The notes under the pieces are model-generated. The model was not told where the DNA came from, did no database searches, and saw only the letters and a list, made by a program, of their open reading frames with translations. From Streptomyces sp. 2131.1 (GTDB lineage Bacteria; Actinomycetota; Actinomycetes; Streptomycetales; Streptomycetaceae), in assembly GCF_900105515.1 (NCBI RefSeq), contig NZ_FNSY01000001.1, positions 6,126,001 through 6,190,000 on the forward strand: a DNA stretch of 64,000 nucleotides, read 5' to 3'. Shown here one piece after another: positions 7,940-17,900 of this stretch. The number at the start of each line of letters is the position of its first letter. Within the stretch, counting starts at the first letter, position 1. The position numbers and the translations under genes are program-made.

Positions 7940-9352
7940 TCATCCGTTCCAGCCGCGCAGGGCGCCGAAGACGCCCAGCAGCCAGAGGGTGAGCGGCAGC
8001 AGGGAGACCGCCAGAAGGGTGTGCAGCAGCTCGGCGGCCCGGCCCCAGTACGGCACCAGACGGCGGCCCGGCACCGTCCACACCGCGATGGTCAGCACCG
8101 TCGCGACCAGCAGCAGACCCACCACCAGGAGCACCCGTTCCACGCCGGTCAGCGCCAGGCCCCAGCCGAAAGCCAGCAGCAGCAGACCCCACGCGCCGGG
8201 CAGCACCAGCACCAGCCGCTGCGTGGTGTTCACCAGGCCCCGGCCGTGCAGGAGCAGCAGCAGCGAAAGAACCAGCGCGCACAGCAGCGCGGGCAGCGCG
8301 GGCCGGTGCGCGAGCGCCACCAGGCAGGCCGACGCCAGCACGCCCGTCGCCCCGTACAGCGCCGTCATCCACTCGCCGGCCAGCTCGGTGCGGACCGCGA
8401 CATCGTTGCCGCGGTAGGGCTCGATACCCTCCTGGAGCTGCTGGGCGTTGGTCGGCAGCGCCGGCATCCGCATCCCCGCGAACCGGAACGACAGCGCCGG
8501 CACCAGACCGCCGAGCAGCACCGTCAGCATCGCCACCACGCCCGCCGCGGCGGCCGCCCGCAGGTCGAAGAGGGTCATCACCGCACCGCCCACCGCCGTT
8601 GCGAACGCGGTGAGCGCGGAAGCCAGGAAGAGCGGCGTGCGCACCGCGGTGGCCGCCAGCGCGAGTACCGCGCCGCCCGCCCAGGCCGCCGCCGCGCCCA
8701 ACAGCCGCGCGCCGAGCACCTGGTGGGCCTGGGGCCCGCTCAGCTCGCCGCCCGGCACCAGCCAGCCCGCCAGTGCCAGAGCCGGAGCCGCCAGCAGACC
8801 GAGGACCGCGCCGGTCGCGCCGTCGTCGACCGCCCGGCTCGCCGAGGCCGCTCCGGCCAGCAGCAGCGCGCCGGCAGCGACGGCCGCGCCCGCGCGCAGC
8901 GTCACCGACGTACCCGGCCACGCCAGCAGCGCCAGGCCGGCCAGCACGGCCACCGCGACCAGGGCGCGCAGCAGGTGCCGAGCAGCTCCCTCGCTCCAGT
9001 CGTGCAGCCGGTCCCGGGTGACCGAGGCGATCCCGTCGACCAGGTCGTCGAGGCGCACCTCGGGCAGTGCTTCGGTGCGCGGTCGCAGATGCAGGACGTC
9101 GCCGTCGGTCAGCCCCAGCGCCGCCAGCGTCGCCTCCTCGTCCAGCGGCCGTCCGCCCAGGCGCTGGAGTATCCAGCCGTCGTGTTCGAGGCCGGTCTCC
9201 TCGATGTCCTCGCCCGCGTACCGCAGCACCGTCGGCAGCAGGTCGGCCACCGGCACGTCGGAGGGCACGGAGAGGTCGATGGTGCGGCCAGGGGCGCGCA
9301 CGGTCAGGTGGCACAGGTCGGCCACGGAGGTGTCGGTCATACCGGGGCTCAC
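7940..9352 (-). CDS. eccD: Type VII secretion integral membrane protein EccD
   Basis: About 470 residues. It has an N-terminal ubiquitin-like domain (about 12-95, CHLTVRAPGRTIDLSVPSDV) and then about eleven hydrophobic segments, the standard EccD architecture, forming the membrane pore part of the ESX core. The start is uncertain: a GTG at 9352 sits only two bases after AGGAG, whereas an ATG four codons downstream (MTDTSVADL) is further from it. Either changes only the first four residues. It is the first gene of the leftward eccD-eccB unit, divergent from eccC. Confidence 0.92.
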   Translation of the reverse strand: MSPGMTDTSVADLCHLTVRAPGRTIDLSVPSDVPVADLLPTVLRYAGEDIEETGLEHDGWILQRLGGRPLDEEATLAALGLTDGDVLHLRPRTEALPEVRLDDLVDGIASVTRDRLHDWSEGAARHLLRALVAVAVLAGLALLAWPGTSVTLRAGAAVAAGALLLAGAASASRAVDDGATGAVLGLLAAPALALAGWLVPGGELSGPQAHQVLGARLLGAAAAWAGGAVLALAATAVRTPLFLASALTAFATAVGGAVMTLFDLRAAAAAGVVAMLTVLLGGLVPALSFRFAGMRMPALPTNAQQLQEGIEPYRGNDVAVRTELAGEWMTALYGATGVLASACLVALAHRPALPALLCALVLSLLLLLHGRGLVNTTQRLVLVLPGAWGLLLLAFGWGLALTGVERVLLVVGLLLVATVLTIAVWTVPGRRLVPYWGRAAELLHTLLAVSLLPLTLWLLGVFGALRGWNG

Positions 9353-9693
9353 GTCTCCTGAGCGTCGGAACGGAGGGCGTGGCGTGCGGTGTTGCAGGCC
9401 ACTGAGGGGGAGGTGGCGCGAATGAGATGGACGACGGTCGAACGGTCGGGAGCGTGCGGAGGGAGGGGGTGACGTGGACTTACGGAGTTGACGGGGTGCA
9501 CACTACTGTCACTCCCGGAGGCCGTCGTAACGGGAGCCCCCGGTAACGTGCACGGCACACATACCGGCCGGCCGCCCCAGGGCTCCGCCGTCCGTACGGC
9601 CTGCCCGTACCGCGCCCGTCGGCGTCGGCACCCGGACCGTGAGCCTCCTCCACGTGCCGCCGCGTGCGCGAAGACCACTAAGGAGCCCCAGCG
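9353..9693. promoter_or_regulatory. Divergent eccD/eccC intergenic region
   Basis: 341 bases between the divergent eccD and eccC starts; no gene is supported here. It holds a TTGACG at 9488-9493 without a convincing -10 partner, and a CCGGTA...TACCGG inverted repeat at about 9540-9567. Promoters for both secretion units are expected here, but their exact positions cannot be fixed by eye. Confidence 0.5.
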
Positions 9694-12600
9694 TTGAGCG
9701 TGGTCCTGTTCCGTCGTCCGGCCCGTCGCCGCGGACCCGACATGCCGAGCGGCGAGCTGACCCTGCAGGAACCGCCGACCCTGATGGAGACCGTGCCGGA
9801 CACGTCCGCGGTGTGGACGTACCTGCCGATGGCCATGATGTCGGTCTCCATGATGCTCATGTTCCTGCGCATGGGCGGCCAGGGGTCCGGCATCTTCATG
9901 TACATCGCGCTCGGCATGATGGTGCTCGCCGCCGCCGCGATGATGGTCGGTCAGGTCATGCGCAAGGCGGGCGACCGCAAGCAGCGGCTGCGCGGCGAGC
10001 GCCGTGACTACCTGCGCTACCTGGCGCAGAGCCGCCGCACCGTGCAGCGCACCGTCGTCGAGCAGCAACTGGCCCTGGCCTGGCGCCACCCCGAGCCCAA
10101 CGTGCTGCGCTCCATGGTGCGTACCACCCGGCTGTGGGAACGTCGCACCAAGGACGTCGACTTCGCCGAGCTGCGCGTCGCCGTGGGCGACCAGCAGTTG
10201 GCCCTGCGGCTCAACCCCGTCTCCACCAAGCCCGTCGAGGACCTCGAACCGCTGTGCGCGCACGCCCTGCGCCGCTTCATCCGCGCCTACAGCACCGTGC
10301 CCGGCCAGCCCATCGCGCTCTACCTTCGCTCCTGGTCCCGGGTGCTGCTGCGCGGCGACCAGGACGCCGCGCGGGGCATGCTGCGCGCCGCGCTGAGCCA
10401 GCTCGCGGTCTTCCACCCGCCGGAGGAGGTGTGGATCGCGGTCTGCGCCGACGACGAGCACCGCGCCGAGTGGGAGTGGGTGAAGTGGCTCCCGCACAAC
10501 CAGCACCCCCAGGAGACGGACGGCGCCGGACCGCTGCGCATGGTCGCCTCCGCCTTCACGGACCTGGAGAACCAGCTCGGCAGCGAGTTCTCCGAGCGGC
10601 CCGCCTTCGACCCGGACGCCGTGCCCGGCCGCGACGAGCCGCTCGTCGTGGTCGTCGTGGACGGTGCCACCGTCCCGGCCGGCCACCGCTTCGACGGCCC
10701 CGGCTACCGCAACGCCGTCGTCCTCGACCTCTCTGGCACCCTCACCTGGCGCCCCGGCCGCACCACCCTCCGCCTCGACGTCACCCCCGAGACCGTCGCC
10801 CTGGTGCGCACCGACCGCAGCCGCAAGGAGCAGACGACCGTCCTCGGCCGCCCCGACCAGGTCGGCCCGGTCGCCGCCGAGACCCTGGCCCGGCTGATAT
10901 CCCCGTACCGGATGAGCCTCACCGCCGACGCGGTCGAGCCGCTCTCCGCCGACATGGAGCTCACCACCCTGCTCGGCATCCCCGACCTGCACCGCCTCGA
11001 CCCCGCATCCCTGTGGCGGCGGCACAAGGGCTCCGCACGGCTGCGGGTGCCGGTCGCCGTCGGCGCGGACGGCCGCCCGGTGGAGCTGGACATCAAGGAG
11101 TCCGCGCAGGGAGGCATGGGCCCGCACGGCATGCTCATCGGCGCCACAGGCTCCGGCAAGTCCGAACTGCTGCGCACCCTCGTCCTCGGACTCGCCCTCA
11201 CCAACTCCTCCGAGACGCTCAACTTCGTCCTCGTCGACTTCAAGGGCGGCGCCACCTTCCTCGGCCTGGACGAACTCCCGCACACCAGCGCCGTGATCAC
11301 CAACCTCGCCGACGAGGCCGCCCTGGTCGAGCGCATGCAGGACGCCCTCCACGGCGAACTGCTGCGCCGCCAGGAACTGTTGCGCGCGGCCGGCAACTAC
11401 ACCTCCGCCCTGGAGTACGAGCGGGCGCGCGCCGGCGGCGCCGACCTCGCCCCGCTGCCCAGCCTCTTCGTCGTCGTCGACGAGTTCAGCGAACTGCTCG
11501 CAGCGCACAGGGAGTTCATGGAGCTGTTCGTGATGATCGGCCGCCTCGGCCGGTCCCTGGGCGTACACCTGCTGCTCGCCTCGCAGCGCTTGGACGAGGG
11601 CCGCATGCACCAGCTGGAGTCGCACCTGTCCTACCGGATCGGGCTGCGCACCTTCTCCGCGATGGAGTCCCGCGGAGTCCTCGGCGTCCCCGACGCCTAC
11701 GAACTGCCCTCCCAGCCGGGCAGCGGCTTCCTCAAGAGCGGCGTCGAGGCGCTGACCCGGTTCCGCGCCGCCTACGTCTCCGGGCCCTACCGCCGTCGTG
11801 GCGGCGCCGTCGCCCAGGCCCGCGTCGCCAGCCAGATCGTGCCCTGGACCGCCGAGTACGTGGTGCCCCGCGCTCCCGCTCCGGCCACCGTCGAACCGGA
11901 GGCGGAGGAGACGGACGACAGTTCCAGCCTGCTGTCGGTCGCCCTGGACCGGCTGCGCGACGCGGGCCCGCCCGCCCATCGCGTGTGGCTGCCGCCGCTG
12001 GACGCCCCGTCCCCGCTCGACGTCCTGCTGCACGGCCTGACCGTCGACCCGGAGCGCGGACTGACGGCGCCGCGGTGGAACGGCACCGGCAAGCTGCGGG
12101 TCCCCGTCGGCCTCGTCGACAAGCCCTTCGATCAGCGCCGCGACCCCCTCGTCGTTGACCTCGCGGCGGCCGGCGGCCACGTAGCCGTCGCGGGCGGCTC
12201 GCAGAGCGGCAAGTCGACCGTGCTGCGCAGCCTCATCATGGGCCTCGCGCTCACCCACACCCCGCGCGAAGTGCAGTTCTACTGCCTCGACTTCGGTGGC
12301 GGCACGCTCTCTCAGCTCACCGGGCTGCCACACGTCGCCGGTGTCGCCGCCCGTCTCGACGCGGACCGGATCGGCCGCACCGTGGCCGAGGTCACCGCCG
12401 TGCTCACCCGTCGCGAGCAGTTCTTCCTGGAGCACGGCATCGACTCGATGGCCACCTACAGGCGCCGCCGCGCAGCCGGGGAGTTCCCCGACGAACCGCA
12501 CGGCGACATCTTCCTGGTGATCGACGGCTGGTCCACGGTCCGGCAGAACTTCGACCAGTTCATCCCCACGTTCAACCAGATCGCCACCGGCGGCCTCAAC

Positions 12601-13677
12601 TACGGCGTCCACCTGATCGTCGCGACCTCGCGCTGGCTGGAGCTGACCGCCCCGGTGCGCGACCAGGCCGCGACCCGCCTGGAACTCCGGCTCGGCGACA
12701 CGATGGACTCCGTGGTCGACGTCCGCAAGGCCGCCGGCGTGCCCCGTACGCCTGGCCGGGGGCTCACCGTCGACGCCAAGCTGCACTTCCTCTCCGCGCT
12801 GCCCCGAGGCGACGGCTCCAGCGACCCGGAGACGCTGAGCGAGGGCGTCGGCGACCTGGTCGAGCGCATCGCCGCCGCCTGGCACGGGCCGCGCGCACCG
12901 CAGGTGCGGATGCTGCCGCACCGGCTGCCCGCCTCGGAGCTGCCCGAGCCGGAACTCGGCCAGGGCCGAAGCCTCAGGCTGCCCCTGGGCCAGGACGAGG
13001 AGGCGCTGGACACCGTCTGGCACGACTTCTCCCGCACCCCGCACCTCGTCGCCGTCGGCGACACCGAGAGCGGCAAGACCAACCTGCTGCGCGTGGTGGC
13101 GGACGCCATCGTCGCCCGCTACTCGCCGACCGAGGCCCGCATCCTCGTCGTCGACTACCGCCGTGACCTGGTGGAGGCGGTGCCCGAGGAGTACCGGCTC
13201 GGGCACGCCGTCTCCGTCGACGCCCTCAAGCAGCTCGTCGGCGGCTCCGCGAAGGCGCTGCGGACCCGGCTGCCCGGTCAGGAGATCACGCCGGCCCGGA
13301 TGCGCAGCGCCGACTGGTGGACCGGCCCCCGGTTGTTCGTCCTCGTCGACGACTACGACATGGTCGGCGGCGGCACGGTGATGGACCACCCGTTCGCACC
13401 GCTCTTCGACCACCTCGCGCTCGGCCACGAACTGGGCCTGCACATCGTCGTCGTACGGTCCGCCACCGGCGCCGGACGCGGCCTCAACGACCAGCTGCTG
13501 CGACGCCTGGACGAGGTCAACACCCCGGGCGTCCTGATGTCGACACCGCCGTCCGAGGGGTACGTCTTCGGGAACGTGAAGCCGCGAGTGCTGCCACCGG
13601 GGCGCGCGCTGCACATCGTGCGGCGCAAGCCGGTACTGATCCAGACGGCGCTCGCGGGCGGGACGCAGGAGGCATAG
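9694..13677 (+). CDS. eccC: Type VII secretion FtsK/SpoIIIE-type ATPase EccC
   Basis: 1327 residues from a TTG start with AAGGAG nine bases upstream. Two transmembrane helices lie near the N-terminus (about 45-95). Three FtsK/SpoIIIE ATPase domains follow, with Walker A motifs GATGSGKS (about 483), GGSQSGKS (834) and GDTESGKT (1122). This is the single-chain EccC form (not split into Ca/Cb). It is the motor that recognises WXG100 substrates and drives export. The first domain has an intact Walker B region (SLFVVVDEFSELL), whereas the second and third have SQSGKS and TESGKT loops, degenerate as is usual for ATPase 2 and 3. Convergent with the mycosin gene, 35 bases apart. Confidence 0.96.
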   Translation: MSVVLFRRPARRRGPDMPSGELTLQEPPTLMETVPDTSAVWTYLPMAMMSVSMMLMFLRMGGQGSGIFMYIALGMMVLAAAAMMVGQVMRKAGDRKQRLRGERRDYLRYLAQSRRTVQRTVVEQQLALAWRHPEPNVLRSMVRTTRLWERRTKDVDFAELRVAVGDQQLALRLNPVSTKPVEDLEPLCAHALRRFIRAYSTVPGQPIALYLRSWSRVLLRGDQDAARGMLRAALSQLAVFHPPEEVWIAVCADDEHRAEWEWVKWLPHNQHPQETDGAGPLRMVASAFTDLENQLGSEFSERPAFDPDAVPGRDEPLVVVVVDGATVPAGHRFDGPGYRNAVVLDLSGTLTWRPGRTTLRLDVTPETVALVRTDRSRKEQTTVLGRPDQVGPVAAETLARLISPYRMSLTADAVEPLSADMELTTLLGIPDLHRLDPASLWRRHKGSARLRVPVAVGADGRPVELDIKESAQGGMGPHGMLIGATGSGKSELLRTLVLGLALTNSSETLNFVLVDFKGGATFLGLDELPHTSAVITNLADEAALVERMQDALHGELLRRQELLRAAGNYTSALEYERARAGGADLAPLPSLFVVVDEFSELLAAHREFMELFVMIGRLGRSLGVHLLLASQRLDEGRMHQLESHLSYRIGLRTFSAMESRGVLGVPDAYELPSQPGSGFLKSGVEALTRFRAAYVSGPYRRRGGAVAQARVASQIVPWTAEYVVPRAPAPATVEPEAEETDDSSSLLSVALDRLRDAGPPAHRVWLPPLDAPSPLDVLLHGLTVDPERGLTAPRWNGTGKLRVPVGLVDKPFDQRRDPLVVDLAAAGGHVAVAGGSQSGKSTVLRSLIMGLALTHTPREVQFYCLDFGGGTLSQLTGLPHVAGVAARLDADRIGRTVAEVTAVLTRREQFFLEHGIDSMATYRRRRAAGEFPDEPHGDIFLVIDGWSTVRQNFDQFIPTFNQIATGGLNYGVHLIVATSRWLELTAPVRDQAATRLELRLGDTMDSVVDVRKAAGVPRTPGRGLTVDAKLHFLSALPRGDGSSDPETLSEGVGDLVERIAAAWHGPRAPQVRMLPHRLPASELPEPELGQGRSLRLPLGQDEEALDTVWHDFSRTPHLVAVGDTESGKTNLLRVVADAIVARYSPTEARILVVDYRRDLVEAVPEEYRLGHAVSVDALKQLVGGSAKALRTRLPGQEITPARMRSADWWTGPRLFVLVDDYDMVGGGTVMDHPFAPLFDHLALGHELGLHIVVVRSATGAGRGLNDQLLRRLDEVNTPGVLMSTPPSEGYVFGNVKPRVLPPGRALHIVRRKPVLIQTALAGGTQEA

Positions 13678-13712
13678 GAGGCGTAGGAGGCCCTGGGGCC
13701 CCGCCGTCTCTC

Positions 13713-14933
13713 TCAGGGACGTCGGGCAGACGGCCGCCAGCCCGTGCGGCGGCCCCGGGGGATGATCACGGCGAGCCAGACGACCGTGACCACCACGGCC
13801 ACGCCGGCCAGCGTCGGCCACATGGCGCGGCGCAGCGGCCCGGCCGCCCGGTCCTCCGGCATCCGCAGCGGGGCGGCCGACTCCTTGACCGCGGCCGGTC
13901 CCGCCGGCGCGTTCGCGGCGGTGGAGGCGGAGGCGAGGACCGCGGTGACGGCGGCGTACGGGTCGACCCGCGGCACGGCGTCCGGGTAGGCCGAGGACCG
14001 CAGCAGTGCGGCGGTCTGCCCGGCCGTCAGCTCCGGGTGCACCGACCGCACCAGCGCCGCCGCCCCCGCCACGTAACCGGCGGCCAGCGAGGCCCCCGAA
14101 CCGATGTAGTGGCCGTTCTTCGACGGACCGATTCCGACCACGCCGTCACCGGGCGCCGCGAGCTGGGCGCTCCCGGTGGTGTACGAGCCGGCCGGCCGCT
14201 CACCCTTGACGTCCACGTCGAGTACGGACAGCACCCCGTCACTGGCGGCCGGGTAGTAGTCCCGGGCCGGTACCTCCTGGCCCACCCCGCCGGCCGGCGA
14301 GTCCGGCACGGCGGCGGCGACCAGCAGTACGTCCTTCTTCGCGGCCAGTCGTACGGCGGACCTCAGGGCGGCCGTGTCGCTCGGGAAGGCCGCCGACACG
14401 GTCACCACCTCGGCACCGGCCCCGACGGCGGCCTCGATGCCCGAGGCGACCCGGCCGGGGGTGGCCGCGCCGCGCTCGTCAGTCCCGCGCACCGCGACGA
14501 TGGCCGACCGCCGGGCGACGCCCGCGAACTTCACGCCCATGTCCGACTGCGCGGCGATCAGCCCCGCCACGAAGGTGCCGTGCCCGACACAGTCCTTCCC
14601 GGCCGCGCCGACCGTCGTCACGCGGCCCTTCAGCGCGGGCGCCGAGGTCGAGACGCCGGTGTCCACCACGCCGACCTTGACCCCGGAGCCGGAGGCGAAC
14701 TGCCAGGCCCGCCCCAGCTGCAGGCTGACCTGCTCCCACGGCACGGCGGTGGCCTGGCGCCCCGAACCCTCGGTGCAGTCGGCGTTGCCCGTCAGCTTCG
14801 TCCTGAGCACCGGCAGCTCCACCGTGTTCCCGCCGGCCGCCGCGGCGCTCAGGGCACCGGCACCGCTCAGAGCGGCCGTCACCAGCAGCGCCAGCGCACC
14901 GGCGGCGGGCCGGGACAGGTTCCTCCCGCGCAT
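13713..14933 (-). CDS. mycP: Mycosin-type subtilase (MycP) with altered oxyanion-hole region
   Basis: 406 residues. It has a signal peptide (about 1-34), an S8 subtilase domain and a C-terminal transmembrane helix (about 372-392) followed by a basic tail, the layout of mycosins, the membrane-anchored proteases of type VII secretion. Catalytic residues are visible: D91 (VVDTG), H118 (GHGTFVAG) and S282 (GSGASLAAGYVAG). The usual oxyanion-hole Asn (AAAGN in most subtilases) is not present at the expected place, which reads LLVAAAVPDS. The start ATG lies five bases after the stop of the upstream beta-helix/AAA gene, so the two are co-transcribed. Confidence 0.9.
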   Translation of the reverse strand: MRGRNLSRPAAGALALLVTAALSGAGALSAAAAGGNTVELPVLRTKLTGNADCTEGSGRQATAVPWEQVSLQLGRAWQFASGSGVKVGVVDTGVSTSAPALKGRVTTVGAAGKDCVGHGTFVAGLIAAQSDMGVKFAGVARRSAIVAVRGTDERGAATPGRVASGIEAAVGAGAEVVTVSAAFPSDTAALRSAVRLAAKKDVLLVAAAVPDSPAGGVGQEVPARDYYPAASDGVLSVLDVDVKGERPAGSYTTGSAQLAAPGDGVVGIGPSKNGHYIGSGASLAAGYVAGAAALVRSVHPELTAGQTAALLRSSAYPDAVPRVDPYAAVTAVLASASTAANAPAGPAAVKESAAPLRMPEDRAAGPLRRAMWPTLAGVAVVVTVVWLAVIIPRGRRTGWRPSARRP

Positions 14934-14938
14934 CGCCG

Positions 14939-17900
14939 TCAAACCCCCGCCCCGCCGGAGGCGGACGCCGACACCGCGTCGGGGAGGTCCTCCGGGAGCA
15001 GCAGCCGCAGATCGTCGAGGCTGGGCGCGGCCACTCGGCTGAGCCGGCCCGCCTGCCGGGTCATCATCCGCTCCAGCACCTGGCGTGCGGTGCGCGCGTT
15101 GCCGAACGACCGGTCGCGCGGCAGGGTGTCGAAGTGGTGCCGCAGCACCGAGCCGAGCCCGGTGCCGCACTCGTACCCGGCCTGCAACGCGTGCTGGCGG
15201 ACGATGGTGACGAGCTCGTCGGACGTGTAGTCGGCGAACTCGATCTTCCGCGAGAACCGCGAGTGCAGGCCCGGGTTGGAGGCGAGGAAGCCCTCCATCT
15301 CGCTGGTGTAGCCGGCGACGATGACGACCACCTGGTCGCGGTGGTCCTCCATCAGCTTCAGCAGCGTGTCCACGGCCTCCCGGCCGAAGTCGGCGCCGGA
15401 CGCCTCGCGCGGGGTCAGCGTGTACGCCTCGTCGATGAAGAGCACGCCGCCGAGCGCCCGCTCGAAGACCTCCTTGGTGAGCTGCGCGGTGTGGCCCACG
15501 TACCGCCCGACCATGTCGGCGCGGGACACCTCGACGAGCTGACCCCGCGGCAGCACGCCCAGGGAAACGAGGAGTTCGCCGTAGAGCCTGGCCACCGTCG
15601 TCTTGCCGGTGCCGGGCGGACCGGTGAAGACGAGGTGGTGGCTGAGGCGCGGCACCGGCAGCCCGGCGGCCTCCCGCTGCCGGGCCGTCGAGACCAGGTT
15701 GACCAGGTCGGTGACGTCCCGCTTGACCGCGGAGAGCCCGACCAGGGCGTCCAGGCGGCTGAGCGCGTCGTCCCCGGCGTCGGCGCCGTCCGGACCGGCC
15801 TCGGAGTCGCGGGCGGCCTCCTCGCTGATGTCCTGCGGCAGCAGCAGGGTGAGGTCCTCCTCGGTGACCTGGGCCTGCGAGGCCAGCCGTACGGCCTGCC
15901 GGTCCACCATCTCCTCGAAGACCTGCCGCGCCGCACGGCCGTTGCCGAATCCGGCGTCCTTCGGTATCCGGTCGAAGTGGGTCGCGAGCGCCTTGCGGGT
16001 CTCGTCGTTCAGCACGTACTGGTGGCGCCCGCACATGCTCTCCACGATCTCCACCAGCTCGGGGACCGAGTAGTTCTCGAACTCCACGGTCCGCGAGAAC
16101 CGGGAGGCCAGGCCCGGGTTGGAGCCGAGGAAGCCGCGCATCTCACCGGAGTATCCGGCGACCACGACAACCACGTCGTCGCGGTGGTCCTCCATCAGCT
16201 TCAATAGCGTGTCCACCGCCTCCCGGCCGAAGTCGGCGCCCGAGCCGCGCGAGTCGGAGGTGAGCGCGTACGCCTCGTCGATGAAGAGCACGCCGCCCAG
16301 CGCCCGTTCGAAGGTCTCCGTGGTCTTGATGGCGGTACCGCCGATGACCTGCGCGACCAGATCGGCCCGGGAGACCTCGACCAGGTGCCCGGACCGCAGC
16401 GTCCCCAGCTCGGCCAGGATCGTGCCGTAGAGCCGCGCGACCGTCGTCTTTCCGGTGCCGGGCGGACCCGCGAAGACCAGGTGCCGGCTCATCGGCGGCG
16501 CGGACATGCCGAGTTGGGCGCGGCGCCGGGCGAGCTGGGTGAGGTTGACCAGCGTGCGGACCTGTTCCTTGACGTTGTCCAGGCCGATCAGGTTCTCCAG
16601 CGCGGCCATCGGGCCGTCCGGGCGGCCGGGACCGTCCGACTCGGGGACGGTGCCCGCCGGATCGGTGCCCTCGGCCTCGCCGTAACCCCAGGCGTCCCGG
16701 GCCTCGTTGCCGGTGCTGTTCAGGTTCTCCACCGCGAGCCGGCCGCTCGCCCTGGACTGGACGAGCCCGCCGCCCTTGTTCTCGCGCACGGTGCAGCCGA
16801 CCACCGAGACCGGCGACTCGGTCTCCACCCGGATGCCGTCACGGCCGTTCCCCGCCGCCTCGCAGCCGTTGAGGTTGGCCCGGCCGCCCTCGCGGACCAG
16901 GAAGCCGTGGTCGGTCGCGGCGGCGGCCCGCACCCGGGTCGCCGTGAGCTCGCCGCCGTTGTCCACGACGACGCCGCAGCCGCCCGCCGACACCAGCTCG
17001 CCGTCGCGCAGCGCCGCCGTGCCCTCGCCGCCGATCTCCAGACCGGCGCCGCCGGGTCCGGTCACCTTCAGGCCCGCCAGATAGACGTTGCCGCCCGAGG
17101 CGACCGTCACTCCGGCGCCGCCCGGCGACTCCACCGAGCAGTCCTCCACCCGGCCGCGCCCGCCGTCGGTCACCGAGACGCCGGTGCCGCCCGTGCCGGT
17201 GATGCGGGCCCTGCGCAGCAGCGGGTTGGCGCCGCCCTTGACCACCACGCCGGTGCCCCTGACGTCCAGGATCTCCACGCGGTCCAGCTCGGCCGCCGAG
17301 TCCTCCTCCAGCAGCACGGCCTCGGCCTCGCCGTCCCGGACGGTCAGTGAGGTCAGGGTGGGCGAGGAGGAACCCGCCACCCGCAGCGCCGGTGCCTGGG
17401 CGCCGCTCAGCCAGCAGTCCTCGTACGTGCCCCGCGAACGGTCCGTGACGAACAGGCCGTTGCCCGCCGTGCGGGACGTGCGGCAACGGCGCAGCACCGG
17501 GTCGGCGCCGTGCGACACGATGATGCCCTGCCCCGTGGTGCCGTTGACCCGCACATCGTCGAGCTCGATCCGGGCGGCGCTGGTCAGGTGCGCGCCGATC
17601 GCGGTGTCGTGGATCACGGTCCGCAGCACCCGGACCGCGCTGCGCTCCTCCAGCGCCAGCGCGGGCTTGTCGGTCGAGGAGAGGTCGCAGTCCTCGACGG
17701 AGACCTGGGCGTCGCCGTTGGCCAGCAGGCCGTTGCCGCGCGCGTCGCGCACGGTGCAACCGCGTACCGTCGCCCTGCCGCGCTCGCCGATCACCACGCC
17801 GCTGGTGCCCAGGTGCTCGAAGGTGCACGACTCCAGCGAGCTCTCGCTGGCCGAGGTGACGACGACGCCCGCGCCGGTCCGGCTGGAGACCCGGCACTCG

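Noticed and set aside
9349..13821. 1490-codon minus-strand open frame opposite eccC
   Set aside because: Mirror of the eccC codon bias. EccC has all expected motifs on the plus strand; the antisense product has none.
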